Assembly (NCBI GenBank): GCA_963813635.1
Contig: CAWEZO010000014.1
Location: 1 to 64,000 of the forward strand
Direction of reading: 5' to 3'
DNA from: JBBRZM01 sp963813635
Lineage (GTDB): Bacteria > Actinomycetota > Acidimicrobiia > IMCC26256 > JBBRZM01
Length of the DNA stretch: 64,000 bases
A program made the translations under genes and the position numbers. A model generated the notes under the pieces. The model made no database searches. It was not told the origin of the DNA and saw only the letters and a program-made list of their open reading frames with translations. This document shows positions 56,076 to 64,000 of this stretch, one piece after another (positions within the stretch are counted from its first letter, which is position 1; each line of letters begins with the position of its first letter).

Positions 56076-56656
56076 GCCGCCGGCCCCCACGGCGGCGCGA
56101 GGGGACTGACGATCGCCCGCGGTGGCTTGCCCGCGATACCCGCGCCCGCGCTCGCTTGCCACGGTGCGCCCGTTCATGAGGAGACAGATGGCGCGATGCC
56201 TCTCCCGCGTCCTGCAGCCCCTTCGGTCCTGCTGCCTCATCTGCCATTAGTCCCCATCCCTCGCGGACCTAAGGCAACCAGACCAAGGCACCGCCGATCA
56301 AGCCCCTCCGACGCGCAACCCTGCACGTGTGGGACTGTTGCATTGGCGGAGAGTCGCGGTGGGCGGTGAGGGTGACGGGATGATGCCTCGCCCGTTCTGG
56401 TCCGATGCCGAAGTGCCAGGCTCAGCGTTCAAGGGTTTTCGGTTCCCGCCCGAGATCATCGTCCTCGCCCGCGGTGGTACCTGCGGTACGGGCTCTGCTG
56501 CCGGAAATGCTCGACGCCGTCGGCGCCCTGCCGACCCGCTCATTGAAGGTCGAGGCGCCGGCATGACGACGGCACGCGTCGCGTCGTCCCCGACGATCAC
56601 ACTGTTCGATCATCACCGACAGCGAAACGACCGACACCTGTCTGCGAGCGTCGCGC
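56076..56656. other. Intergenic stretch, no gene recognised
   Basis: 581 bp. The open frames here are Arg/Ala-rich with no motif, signal peptide or ribosome-binding site. No RNA gene or repeat was recognised. Confidence 0.4.
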
Positions 56657-57132
56657 CTAGGTCTGGTCGGCGGCGGCCTGGAGCGCGGCCAGGTCGATCT
56701 TCTTCATGCCGAGCATGGCCTTCATCGCGCGCTCGGCCGCGTGCCGGGTCGGGGTCGTTCAGCATCTCGGCCATGCCGCCCGGCACGACCTGCCACGACA
56801 GGCCGTACTTGTCCTTGAGCCATCCGCACTGGCTCTCCTCGCCGCCCTCGGTGAGCTTGTCCCAGTAGTAGTCGACCTCGTCCTGGTCGGCGCAGTTGAT
56901 GAGCAGCGAGATCGCCTCGTCGAAGGTGAACTGCGGGCCGCCGTTGATCGCGGTGTACTCCTGGCCGTCGAGCACGAAGTCGACGGTGAGCACGGTGCCG
57001 GCCGGTCCGCGGGCCGGCCTCGCCGTAGTGGGTGACGTTGGTGATCTTCGAGTTCGGGAACACCGACACGTAGAACTCGGCGGCCTCCTCGCCCTCGGTG
57101 TCGAACCAGAGGTTGGGGGTGATCCTGGGCAT
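56657..57132 (-). CDS. PhnB-like VOC protein, frameshifted
   Basis: About 158 residues. MPRITPNLWFDTEGEEAAEF, VFPNSKITNVTHYGEAGP, then in another frame GTVLTVDFVLDGQEYTAING, then FTFDEAISLLINCADQDEV, EESQCGWLKDKYGLSWQVVP, then a C-terminal KIDLAALQAAADQ helix. This is the PhnB/3-demethylubiquinone-methyltransferase-like VOC group. Breaks at about 57015 and 56745. It follows the ECF sigma gene in the same direction by 73 bp, an arrangement typical of ECF41 operons. Function unknown. Confidence 0.78.
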
Positions 57133-57205
57133 GGCGGTTCTCCTGTCGTCCGTGTTCCAACTCTTTCTAGTGTGGGGAGCGGCCAGCGCGACAGAGGTCG
57201 GCTCG

Positions 57206-58077
57206 TCAATCGTCGAGCAGCACCAGGTCGAGCGCTTCCAGGCGCTCGGGGTCGGCGACCATCTCGATCTCGACGATCTTCCCGCCCGTGATCGTGAAGC
57301 CGAAGACGACCTGCGGCTCGCCGCGCTGCGCCCACACGAGTCCCGCGGCCCCGTCCACGAGCGCCGGTTGTGCGGCCCGGGCACGGCCCGAGAACGTCTC
57401 GGCCACGGCCGGCGCGCCGCGGACCTCCGTCGACGCGCCCATCCGCACGGCCGTGGCGTCGGCTCGAACCATGACGTCGGGGTCGAGCAACGCGAGCAGC
57501 GCATCGAAGTCACCGCCGCCGCGGCCGCGAGGAATGCGTCGACGACTTCTCGCTGTCGGGTGGGATCGGCGTCGGGCGCCGTCGCTCCCTGCACCCGGCG
57601 GCGGGCGCGGCTGGCGAGCTGCCGTGCCGCGTCGGGGAGCGCCCCACGATGGGAGCGATCTCGTCGAAGGGCACGGCGAACATGTCGTGCAGCACGAACG
57701 CGACCCGCTCGGCGGGGAGCCAGTGTTTCGAGCACCACGAGCAGCGCGAGACCGACCGAGTCGGCCAGCAGCGCTTCGTGCTCGGGGTCGATTCCTTCTT
57801 CGCGGCTCGCGACCGGCTCGGGTACGTCCGCGCCCAAGGGCTCCTCACGCCGCGCGGTGCGCGAGCGCAGCATGTCGAGGCACACGCGCGCGACGACCGT
57901 CGTCAGCCACCCGCCGAGGTTCTCGATGCCGCTCGTGTCGGAGCGACTGAGCCGCAACCAGGCCTCCTGCACCGCGTCGTCCGCCTCGCTCGGCGAGCCG
58001 AGCATGCGGTAGGCGACGGCCCGGAGGTGGGCGCGGTCCGCCTCGAATTGGTCCGCCAGCAGTTCACGCTCGTCCAT
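57206..58077 (-). CDS. ECF41-type RNA polymerase sigma factor, frameshifted
   Basis: About 290 residues. Region 2: LRAVAYRMLGSPSEADDAVQ and EAWLRLSRSDTSGIENLGGW. Region 4 is split by breaks: LAPAERVAFVLHDMFAVPFD with EIAPIVGRSP. A SnoaL-like C-terminal domain follows (DALLALLDPDVMVRADATAV, VFGFTITGGKIVEIEMVADP), which marks ECF41/SigJ-like factors that regulate themselves through this domain instead of an anti-sigma factor. Breaks near 57720, 57625 and 57510. Target promoters were not identified; the downstream PhnB-like gene is the usual target. Confidence 0.82.
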
Positions 58078-58251
58078 CGGTCACATTCCCTCGTCGCGTA
58101 CCGTCATAGCAAAGACGAATGAGACCGAGCCGATGTGACAAGGAGACCGAACGATGACCGGCTCACTTCGGCGCCCGGGCCGTTCCTCTGGCAAGCGAAC
58201 GATGGATCTAGTAAGGAACGGGCCGTGCCCGCCGGCGCGTCATGAGGAGAA

Positions 58252-59245
58252 GTGGTGGATATCTCGTGTGCGTTCGCACCGTCGATCGAGACGCCGAAGC
58301 AAGTGGAGCTCGCCGAACGGCTCGGCTACCGGCGCGCGTGGCTCTACGACTCGCCCGGGGTGTACGCCGACGTGTGGATGGTGCTCGGTCTGTCCGCGGA
58401 GCGCACGTCGCGTATCGGCCTCGGACCCGGAGTGCTGGTGCCGAGCCTTCGTCATCCGATGGTCAACGCCGCCACGATCGCGACGCTGGCCGCGCAGGCG
58501 CCGGATCGCGTCTCGGTCGCGGTCGGCGCCGGCTTCAGCGGCCGGTTCGTCCTCGGCGAGCGGCCGATGCGCTGGCAAGACGTGGCCGAGTACGTGCGGG
58601 TGCTGCGCGCGTTGCTCACCGGTGCCGACGCCGAATGGGAAGGAAAGATGCTGCGGATGCTGCATCCCAGCGGATACACGGCGGCGCGACCTGTCGACGT
58701 GCCCATCCTCATCGGCGCTGACGGGCCGAAGGGGCTTGCGGTCGCTGCCGAGCTGGCTGACGGCGTCTTTTCTGTCGCGTTGCCGCAGCCGGACGCGGTA
58801 GCAGTCTCCCCTTGGCGTGCGCTGCTGTGCTTTGGCACCGTGCTCGACGACGGCGAGGACCTCACGTCGCCAGCGCGTGCTTGGGGCGATCGAACCCACG
58901 GCGGCCGTGGTGTACCACGCTACCTATGAACGCGGCGGCGACGACGCGGTCGACGGATTACCCGGTGGCCGTGCGTGGCGCGAGGCGATCGAGTCGGTCC
59001 CGGCCAACCTCCGGCATCTCGCCGTGCACGAAGGCCACCTCGTGGAAACCAACGTTCGCGACCGTGCCTCCGTCGCCGAGCTGGTTCCCTTGGCGAGCGC
59101 CATGTCGTTCGTCGGCACGGCAGCCGAGCTGCGCACGCGCCTCGACGACGTCGCAGTTCTGGGCGTCACCGAAGTCGCGTACCAGCCTGCCGGCCCCGAC
59201 ATGGAGCGGGAGCTGCACGCGTTCGCCGAGATGGCCGGACTCTGA
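58252..59245 (+). CDS. Luciferase-like (LLM class) oxidoreductase, one frameshift
   Basis: About 330 residues. GTG 58252 (or 58255) after GAGGAGA: VDISCAFAPSIETPKQVELA, YRRAWLYDSPGVYADVWMVL, RIGLGPGVLVPSLRHPMVNA and PDRVSVAVGAGFSGRFVLG are the LLM strands. The frame changes at about 58870-58885, and VVYHATYERGGDDAVDGLPGG plus MSFVGTAAELRTRLDD complete the barrel. Probably F420-dependent. It converges with the YwiC-like gene. Confidence 0.83.
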
Positions 59246-59254
59246 TCGCAAACC

Positions 59255-60073
59255 TCAGGCGAGCACACCGGCCGCGGTGGCCCCGACGACGGCGAGGCCC
59301 ACGACGAGCTGGAGCACGCCGAGCACCTTGACCGGCACGGGTGGCCGGCGCACCCAGACGACGTGCGCCACCAGTAGCGCGGCGACGGCCAACGCGCCCG
59401 CGGTGACAGCCGGATCCACCGCCACGGCCGCGGCCGCGACGACCGCGCCGCCGATCTGCGCGCGGTCACTGACCGCCACCGATCCCGTTCCGTGGCGCAG
59501 CCGGTCGATCTCGACGCGCACGAACGGAATCGCGGCGACCGAACGCGCCGCGAGCGCCAGCCACAGCCCGACCGCGAGGCGCGCGCTCGCGCCGCCGGCG
59601 AGCGCCACACTCGCGGCGACCGCCGCGATGCCCACCGCGCCGCAGAGCTCGGGCACGAGGCGCCGGCTGCGGCTGCGCATGTCGAACCACAGCTCGACGC
59701 CCACGAGCGGCGCTGCGACCGCGACGGGCACGAGCCACTCCCAGCCCGCCAGGCTCACCGCGGCGAGCGCGAGAACGAGCAGGACCACCAACTCCGCTGC
59801 CGCGATCCGCGCCGCGAGGCGGGAACGCGGGAGCCAACGGTGCCGCCACCGGTCCACCAGTGCCAGCTTGAGCGGCGTCCTCACGACGAACGCGACGAAC
59901 GCGGCCGCGGCCAAACTGGCGCCCGCCCATGAGGGAGCGACCAGGATGCCGAGCAGCGCCGGCTCCCCGGTCAAGGCCCAGCCCCCGTGCTCGTCGGGTA
60001 TCGCCACCGCGCGCCATGTGGCGCGCGCACGCCCCGCCGGCTCGGGCGTGGCGCCGGACGCGGAGTCGCTCAT
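59255..60073 (-). CDS. YwiC-like membrane protein
   Basis: About 272 residues with roughly nine hydrophobic helices. WRAVAIPDEHGGWALTGEPA is the YwiC-like hallmark, with PLKLALVDRWRHRWLPRSRL as a charged loop. YwiC-type proteins sit in nitrate or redox gene clusters of Bacillus and actinobacteria; function unknown. ATG 60071-60073 overlaps the stop of the HPP gene (ATGA). Confidence 0.83.
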   Translation of the reverse strand: MSDSASGATPEPAGRARATWRAVAIPDEHGGWALTGEPALLGILVAPSWAGASLAAAAFVAFVVRTPLKLALVDRWRHRWLPRSRLAARIAAAELVVLLVLALAAVSLAGWEWLVPVAVAAPLVGVELWFDMRSRSRRLVPELCGAVGIAAVAASVALAGGASARLAVGLWLALAARSVAAIPFVRVEIDRLRHGTGSVAVSDRAQIGGAVVAAAAVAVDPAVTAGALAVAALLVAHVVWVRRPPVPVKVLGVLQLVVGLAVVGATAAGVLA

Positions 60074-60726
60074 CCCGGCGACGCGGGCAGGTCGCCGGCC
60101 GGCGCCCAGAGCGGGTAGGGGATCCCGGCGAGACGGTTGATCGCGAGGCCCTGGAGCACGAGGAGGAAGACGGCGAGCATGAGCACAGCAAGTTGCCAGG
60201 GCTCGTGGAGGATTCCGAGCGACACGATCAGGGTCGTCGCGCCGGCGGGTGGGTGGGGCACGCGCGCCCACACCATGAGACCGCTGGTGAGGCCGAGTGA
60301 GATCGCGGCCGCGCCGACGCGTGACGCAGTGACGCCGGTCGCGAGTGCCGGTGCAGCATTCTGGAGTCCGAAGACGACGAGGGCGAAGTAGCCCGCGCCG
60401 GCACCGATCGCGTGGCCGGCGAGCGTGTTGCGGGGGCACGCGGCGGCCACCATCGGTGTGTAGAAGAGGATGAACGCCGTCGGGCCGAGCGAAGGGAAGA
60501 TGAACGGCGCGCCGGTGACGAGCGCGGCGAACGCCATCAGACCGATCGAGATGACGCCGTTCACCATCGCGAACAGTCCGAGGATCGTGAGGCGGTCGTG
60601 GTGGCGGAGTAATGCCGGCAGGCGTGCGCGAGTCGCCAGCCCGTGCACGATGGCGGCCATGTCGCCGCCGACCGCGTCCGGGCGCGTGGGCCGCTCGGGG
60701 AGCGGGGCCTTGCGGTCGTCGGTCAT
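60070..60726 (-). CDS. HPP family integral membrane protein
   Basis: 218 residues. After a cytosolic N-terminus of about 45 residues come four membrane helices (VNGVISIGLMAFAALVTG, FIFPSLGPTAFILFYTPM). ARVPHPPAGATTLIVSLG contains the family HPP motif. Some HPP proteins transport nitrite. Translationally coupled to YwiC-like, so the two may form a membrane complex. Confidence 0.87.
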   Translation of the reverse strand: MTDDRKAPLPERPTRPDAVGGDMAAIVHGLATRARLPALLRHHDRLTILGLFAMVNGVISIGLMAFAALVTGAPFIFPSLGPTAFILFYTPMVAAACPRNTLAGHAIGAGAGYFALVVFGLQNAAPALATGVTASRVGAAAISLGLTSGLMVWARVPHPPAGATTLIVSLGILHEPWQLAVLMLAVFLLVLQGLAINRLAGIPYPLWAPAGDLPASPG

Positions 60727-60880
60727 GTCAACCCCTCACGTCGCGTGCGATCAGGATGGAGTCCGCGTCGTGGGGCTACACGTTCGAAGGGCGCGCGCAC
60801 AAGAGCTGAGAACCCAGGCCTCCGCATTGCGTGTGAGCGTATATGCGTACAGGCAAAGGAGACTTCGGAGCTCGTCAAGC

Positions 60881-61264
60881 GTGTGCGCCGAGACGCGGGC
60901 GGAGCTTGCCCAACGCTTCTTGCATGCCGACCCTGAGACTCGGGAGCGAATGATCGCAGCGGATCCGCCGGCAACCGGCGACCCACAGTGGGACGCGTTC
61001 GTCGGAGCTCTCGCGGAGTGGCTTGCAGCAAGCGTTGGTCAGTGTGCGCCTGAGTGGACTCGCGACGAACGCAGATTCCTGGATCACGGTTGGTGGGTCA
61101 CGCCAATGAATTCGATGCGAGCCTGGGAGTACGCGGGCGCCCCGGTCTCGTTCAAGCGGCGAGGCGTCCACCTTCACCGCGATTCGCTGACGAATGTCCA
61201 GGACGTTCCAATGTTGAGCGCGGCCCGGATTCTCGATCTGTTTCGCGAGCTCCTGACGCGCTAG
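60881..61264 (+). CDS. Uncharacterised helical protein, about 127 residues
   Basis: GTG 60881 is a possible start; the frame is open further up. AETRAELAQRFLHADPETRE, WDAFVGALAEWLAASVGQ, PEWTRDERRFLDHGWWVTPM and FKRRGVHLHRDSLTNVQDVP look like a conserved actinobacterial protein with a C-terminal HLHxDSL motif. I recall no named function. AAAGGAG lies about 20 bp before the GTG. Converges from HPP and precedes the LLM gene. Confidence 0.55.
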   Translation: MCAETRAELAQRFLHADPETRERMIAADPPATGDPQWDAFVGALAEWLAASVGQCAPEWTRDERRFLDHGWWVTPMNSMRAWEYAGAPVSFKRRGVHLHRDSLTNVQDVPMLSAARILDLFRELLTR

Positions 61265-61286
61265 CAATTCGGTCGGGAGGCAGCGA

Positions 61287-62645
61287 ATGAAGTTCGGTGT
61301 GTTCTACGAGCATCAGGTGCCACGGCCCTGGGCCGAGGGGTCGGAGCAGCTGGTGCTCGAGCAGGCGCTCGAACAGGCGGAGCTCGCCGACCGGTTGGGC
61401 ATCGACTACTTCTGGGAGGTCGAACATCACTTCCTGGAGGAGTACAGCCATTCGAGCGCGCCCGAGGTGTTTCTCGCGGCCGTGTCGCAGCGCACGGAAC
61501 GGATCCGGCTGGCGCACGGCATCGTCCAGACGCCACCGGCGTTCAACCACCCGGCGCGCGTCGCGGAGCGACTGGCCACGCTCGACCTCTTGTCCGATGG
61601 CCGCGTCGACTTCGGCACGGGCGAGTCGTCCTCGGAGGCCGAGCTGGGAGGGTTCCTCGTCAATCCCGCCGACAAGCGCGCGATGTGGGAGGAAGGGCTC
61701 CGGGTCGCGCTGCGTTGCCTGGCCGAAGCCCCGTTCACCGGCCACCGCGGCGAGTTCCTCACCATGCCGCCGCGCAATGTCGTGCCCAAGCCCAAGCAGA
61801 AGCCGCACCCCCCGGTCTGGGTGGCGTGCTCACGTCGCGACACCATTCACCTGGCCGCGCAACACGGCATCGGCGCGCTGGCCTTCGCGTTCTTCGACCC
61901 CGAGGAGGCGAAGCACTGGGTCAACGACTACTACACGACACTCGAAGCGGAAGGGGTGCCGATCGGCGACGCGGTCAACGCGAACCTCGCGACCGTCACG
62001 ACGTTCTTCTGTCACGCCGACGAGGACGAAGCGATTCGACGCGGCTCGGAGGGTGTCAACTTCTTCGGCTTCTCCCTCGGTCACTACTACCTCTTCGGCC
62101 GCCACGTTCCCAACGAGACCGACCTGTGGAGCGACTACCAACACCGGCGCGCCGAGATGGGCTTCGACCCGACGGTGACGAAGGCGGCCGAGGGTGACAC
62201 GACCCGGCTCGGGGCCAAGGTCGTGCAGGAGGGCGTCGGCGGGCTGCGCGGCGCGATCGGCACGCCGGAGCAGGTGCGCGAGTACCTCCGCCGGTACGAG
62301 GCGTGCGGCGTCGACCAGGTCATCCTTGCGAGCACGGCCGGCAAGAACCGCCATGAGCACATCATGGAGAGTCTCGAGCTGTTCGCCGACGAGGTGCTGC
62401 CCGAGTTCAAAGCGCGCGACGAGCAGGCCACCGCCGACAAGGCGACGCGAATGGCGCCCGTCATCGAGAAGGTGATGGCCCGAAAGCTCGCGACCGATCA
62501 CCCGCCCATCCCGCCCGGCTACGCCATTCCCGCGATTCCCCGCGCCGAAGCCGACCGCGGCGAGTCGGACGAGTTCCATGCGTGGCTCGACGACCTCGCC
62601 GCGCGCCTCGCGGCAGGCGAAGACGTCAGCCGGCGTCTCGCGTGA
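61287..62645 (+). CDS. Luciferase-like (LLM class) monooxygenase, bacterial luciferase type
   Basis: A 452-residue unbroken TIM barrel. FGVFYEHQVPRPWAEGSEQL, IDYFWEVEHHFLEEYSHSSA, RIRLAHGIVQTPPAFNHPAR and GRVDFGTGESSSEAELGGFL are close to bacterial luciferase alpha-type proteins; PPVWVACSRRDTIHLAAQHG is the C-terminal flavin site. About 70-100 residues longer than most relatives because of a charged C-terminal tail (EADRGESDEFHAWLDDLAAR). Start ATG 61287 with GGGAGG upstream. Likely FMNH2- or F420-dependent, substrate unknown. Confidence 0.87.
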   Translation: MKFGVFYEHQVPRPWAEGSEQLVLEQALEQAELADRLGIDYFWEVEHHFLEEYSHSSAPEVFLAAVSQRTERIRLAHGIVQTPPAFNHPARVAERLATLDLLSDGRVDFGTGESSSEAELGGFLVNPADKRAMWEEGLRVALRCLAEAPFTGHRGEFLTMPPRNVVPKPKQKPHPPVWVACSRRDTIHLAAQHGIGALAFAFFDPEEAKHWVNDYYTTLEAEGVPIGDAVNANLATVTTFFCHADEDEAIRRGSEGVNFFGFSLGHYYLFGRHVPNETDLWSDYQHRRAEMGFDPTVTKAAEGDTTRLGAKVVQEGVGGLRGAIGTPEQVREYLRRYEACGVDQVILASTAGKNRHEHIMESLELFADEVLPEFKARDEQATADKATRMAPVIEKVMARKLATDHPPIPPGYAIPAIPRAEADRGESDEFHAWLDDLAARLAAGEDVSRRLA

Positions 62646-62658
62646 GACGGGCAACGCG

Positions 62659-63117
62659 GTGAGTATCCGCTTGAATCGTGAAGAGGCGTGGGCCGAGCTC
62701 GCACAGGCACACACCGGGATCCTCACCACGTTGCGGTCCGACGGCACACCCATCGCGCTGCCCGTGTGGTTCGTCGCGCTCGACGAGCGCATCTACGTCA
62801 GCGGACCGGGTCGAGACAAGAAGCTCGCGAGAGTCCGGCGCGACCCGCGATGCTCGTTCCTGGTCGAGTCGGGTGAGCGGTGGGCCGAGCTGCGCGCGGT
62901 GCACGTCACCGGCACGGCGAGCATCGTGACCGACCCCGAGTTGCTCGCACGCGTCAACACCGCGCTCGAGGTGAAGTACCGCGCCTTTCGCACGAGCCGG
63001 TCGGTCATGCCCGACGACACCCGGGCGCACTACAGCGTCGAACCGGCGACGATCGAGATCATCCCGGACGACCGCATCCTGAGCTGGGACAACGCTCGCC
63101 TCGACCTCGAGCCGTGA
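62659..63117 (+). CDS. PPOX-class flavin-binding protein
   Basis: 152 residues. RLNREEAWAELAQAHTGILT, RSDGTPIALPVWFVALDER (FMN/F420 hairpin), KKLARVRRDPRCSFLVESG and RAVHVTGTASIVTDPE form the split barrel. GTG 62659, 13 bp after the luciferase-like gene stop, so co-transcribed. It could serve as flavin partner or an F420-dependent reductase. Confidence 0.85.
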   Translation: MSIRLNREEAWAELAQAHTGILTTLRSDGTPIALPVWFVALDERIYVSGPGRDKKLARVRRDPRCSFLVESGERWAELRAVHVTGTASIVTDPELLARVNTALEVKYRAFRTSRSVMPDDTRAHYSVEPATIEIIPDDRILSWDNARLDLEP

Positions 63118-63231
63118 GCGTTTCGTAGCACGCCGGCGGGTCCGGCCACGCTCGCAGTTCGCACTGCACGTATCACTAGCATCCCGACGTATGCAGTCCC
63201 TTGCCGTCCAACCGGCACACTCGGCGGCGTC

Positions 63232-64000
63232 GTGAAGATCGACGGGTCTGTCGCCGTCGTCACCGGTGCCTCCCGCGGTATCGGACGCGCCACCGCCCGC
63301 GCGCTGCACGACCGCGGTGCGACCGTCGGCCTCATCGCCCGCTCGCGCGACGAGCTCGCAAAGCTCGCCGCGAGCTCGGCGGGCATGCGGGGATCGCGAC
63401 CGCCGACGTCGCCGACCGCGACCAGGTCGACAGCGCCATCGACCACCTGGCCGGCGTGCTGGGTCCGGTCGACATCCTGGTCAACAACGCGGGCATCGGT
63501 GCGTACGCGTCGATGCTCGAGGAAGCACCCGACACGTACGAGCGCCTGATGCGCGTCAACTACCTGGGCACCGTGTACGCCACGCTGGCCGTTCTCGACT
63601 CGATGGCGTCGCGCCGCCGTGGGCACATCGTCAACGTGGCGTCGATCGCCGGCAAGGTGGGCGCGCCGTTCGAGGCGGCGTATTCGGCCAGCAAGTTCGC
63701 GGTGGTGGGGATGAGCGAGTCGTTGGCCGCCGAGGTGCACCCGTTCGGCATCGCGGTGTCGTTGGTCAACCCCGGACCGGTCGACACCGATTTCACCGAC
63801 GCTCGCGGCGTGCCGTTCCAGCGTTCGGTTCCTCGCCCGGTGCCCGCCGAGCGTGTCGCTGCCGCAATCGTCAAGGCGATCGAAGACGACCGGTTCGAGC
63901 AGACGATCCCGCGGTGGTTGCGCACCGGGATCCTCGCGCGGGCCATCGCGCCGAGTCTGTATCGCAGAGGCTTGTTCCGCGATTCGGCAAAGGACGCCGC
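63232..64000 (+). CDS. Short-chain dehydrogenase, cut by the window end, one frameshift
   Basis: GTG 63232 begins MKIDGSVAVVTGASRGIGRA (cofactor loop). The frame changes at about 63385, then TADVADRDQVDSAIDHLAGV, ILVNNAGIGAYASMLEEA, VNVASIAGKVGAPFEAAYSA and SKFAVVG (catalytic Ser and YxxxK). A C-terminal extension reaches the window end without a stop. Class: classical SDR, NAD(P) preference unclear. Confidence 0.85.

Noticed and set aside
1..64000. CRISPR array, rRNA, riboswitch or replication origin
   Set aside because: No regularly spaced repeats, rRNA stretches, recognised aptamer cores or DnaA-box clusters were noticed.

Overview
The window is high-GC actinobacterial DNA in two unlike halves. 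Positions 1 to about 21,550 are clearly mycobacterial. The gene set follows the Mycobacterium tuberculosis Rv2667-Rv2681 neighbourhood (clpC2, an exported protein, a GNAT, a RibD-like reductase, a TAP-domain lipoprotein, aftC, msrB, hemQ, hemY, hemE, DUF3000, RNase D). It is accompanied by an antigen-85-like mycolyltransferase homologue, DUF732, DUF3761 and other small exported proteins, and a two-domain universal stress protein. A cluster of four tRNA genes (Val-GAC, Cys and Gly on the minus strand, Val-CAC on the plus strand) ends this half. The genus assignment rests on recognised families and synteny, not on a database search.

From about 21,900 to the right end the content changes to accessory metabolism. 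A minus-strand operon (21.9-30.6 kb) carries two kinds of amidohydrolase, a VOC protein, an SDR, two near-duplicate aldo/keto reductases and a cytochrome P450. It faces a plus-strand operon (30.7-37.1 kb) that starts with an unusual double TetR regulator, followed by a P450, an aldehyde dehydrogenase, an acyl-CoA dehydrogenase, a P450 remnant and a luciferase-like monooxygenase. Together these look like a catabolic cluster for a hydrophobic, possibly alicyclic or steroid-like, substrate. The substrate is not readable from the sequence.

A sulfur-stress module follows (37.6-42.3 kb): cupredoxin lipoprotein, DUF302 protein, thioredoxin, MBL-fold/rhodanese persulfide dioxygenase, a CstR-type repressor, a TauE/SafE exporter and a methyltransferase. 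Two TACCCC/GGGGTA palindromes lie in its promoter regions. Another methyltransferase and a third aldo/keto reductase come next. Then four plus-strand genes (45.35-53.0 kb) encode an FG-GAP/galactose-oxidase-like copper radical oxidase, a six-hairpin glycosidase-like protein, an FAD sugar/sterol-oxidase-like protein with an inserted hydrophobic segment, and an unknown beta-rich protein. A receiver/thioredoxin-like/thioredoxin-reductase-like fusion follows. This block is the best candidate for an undescribed system. The last 9 kb holds a GH25-like lysozyme domain with small neighbours, an ECF41-type sigma factor with a PhnB-like protein, luciferase-like oxidoreductases, a YwiC/HPP membrane pair, a PPOX protein and an SDR cut by the window end.

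At least 25 genes are interrupted by single-base insertions or deletions, often in short homopolymers, including essential genes such as hemE. Most therefore look like sequencing or assembly errors rather than true pseudogenes; I annotate such genes across the breaks. The density is highest at 33-36 kb and 45-52 kb. Because the change of character falls exactly at a tRNA cluster, the second half may be a genomic island inserted next to tRNA-Val, but a chimeric contig cannot be excluded. No integrase, transposase, rRNA gene or CRISPR array was found.
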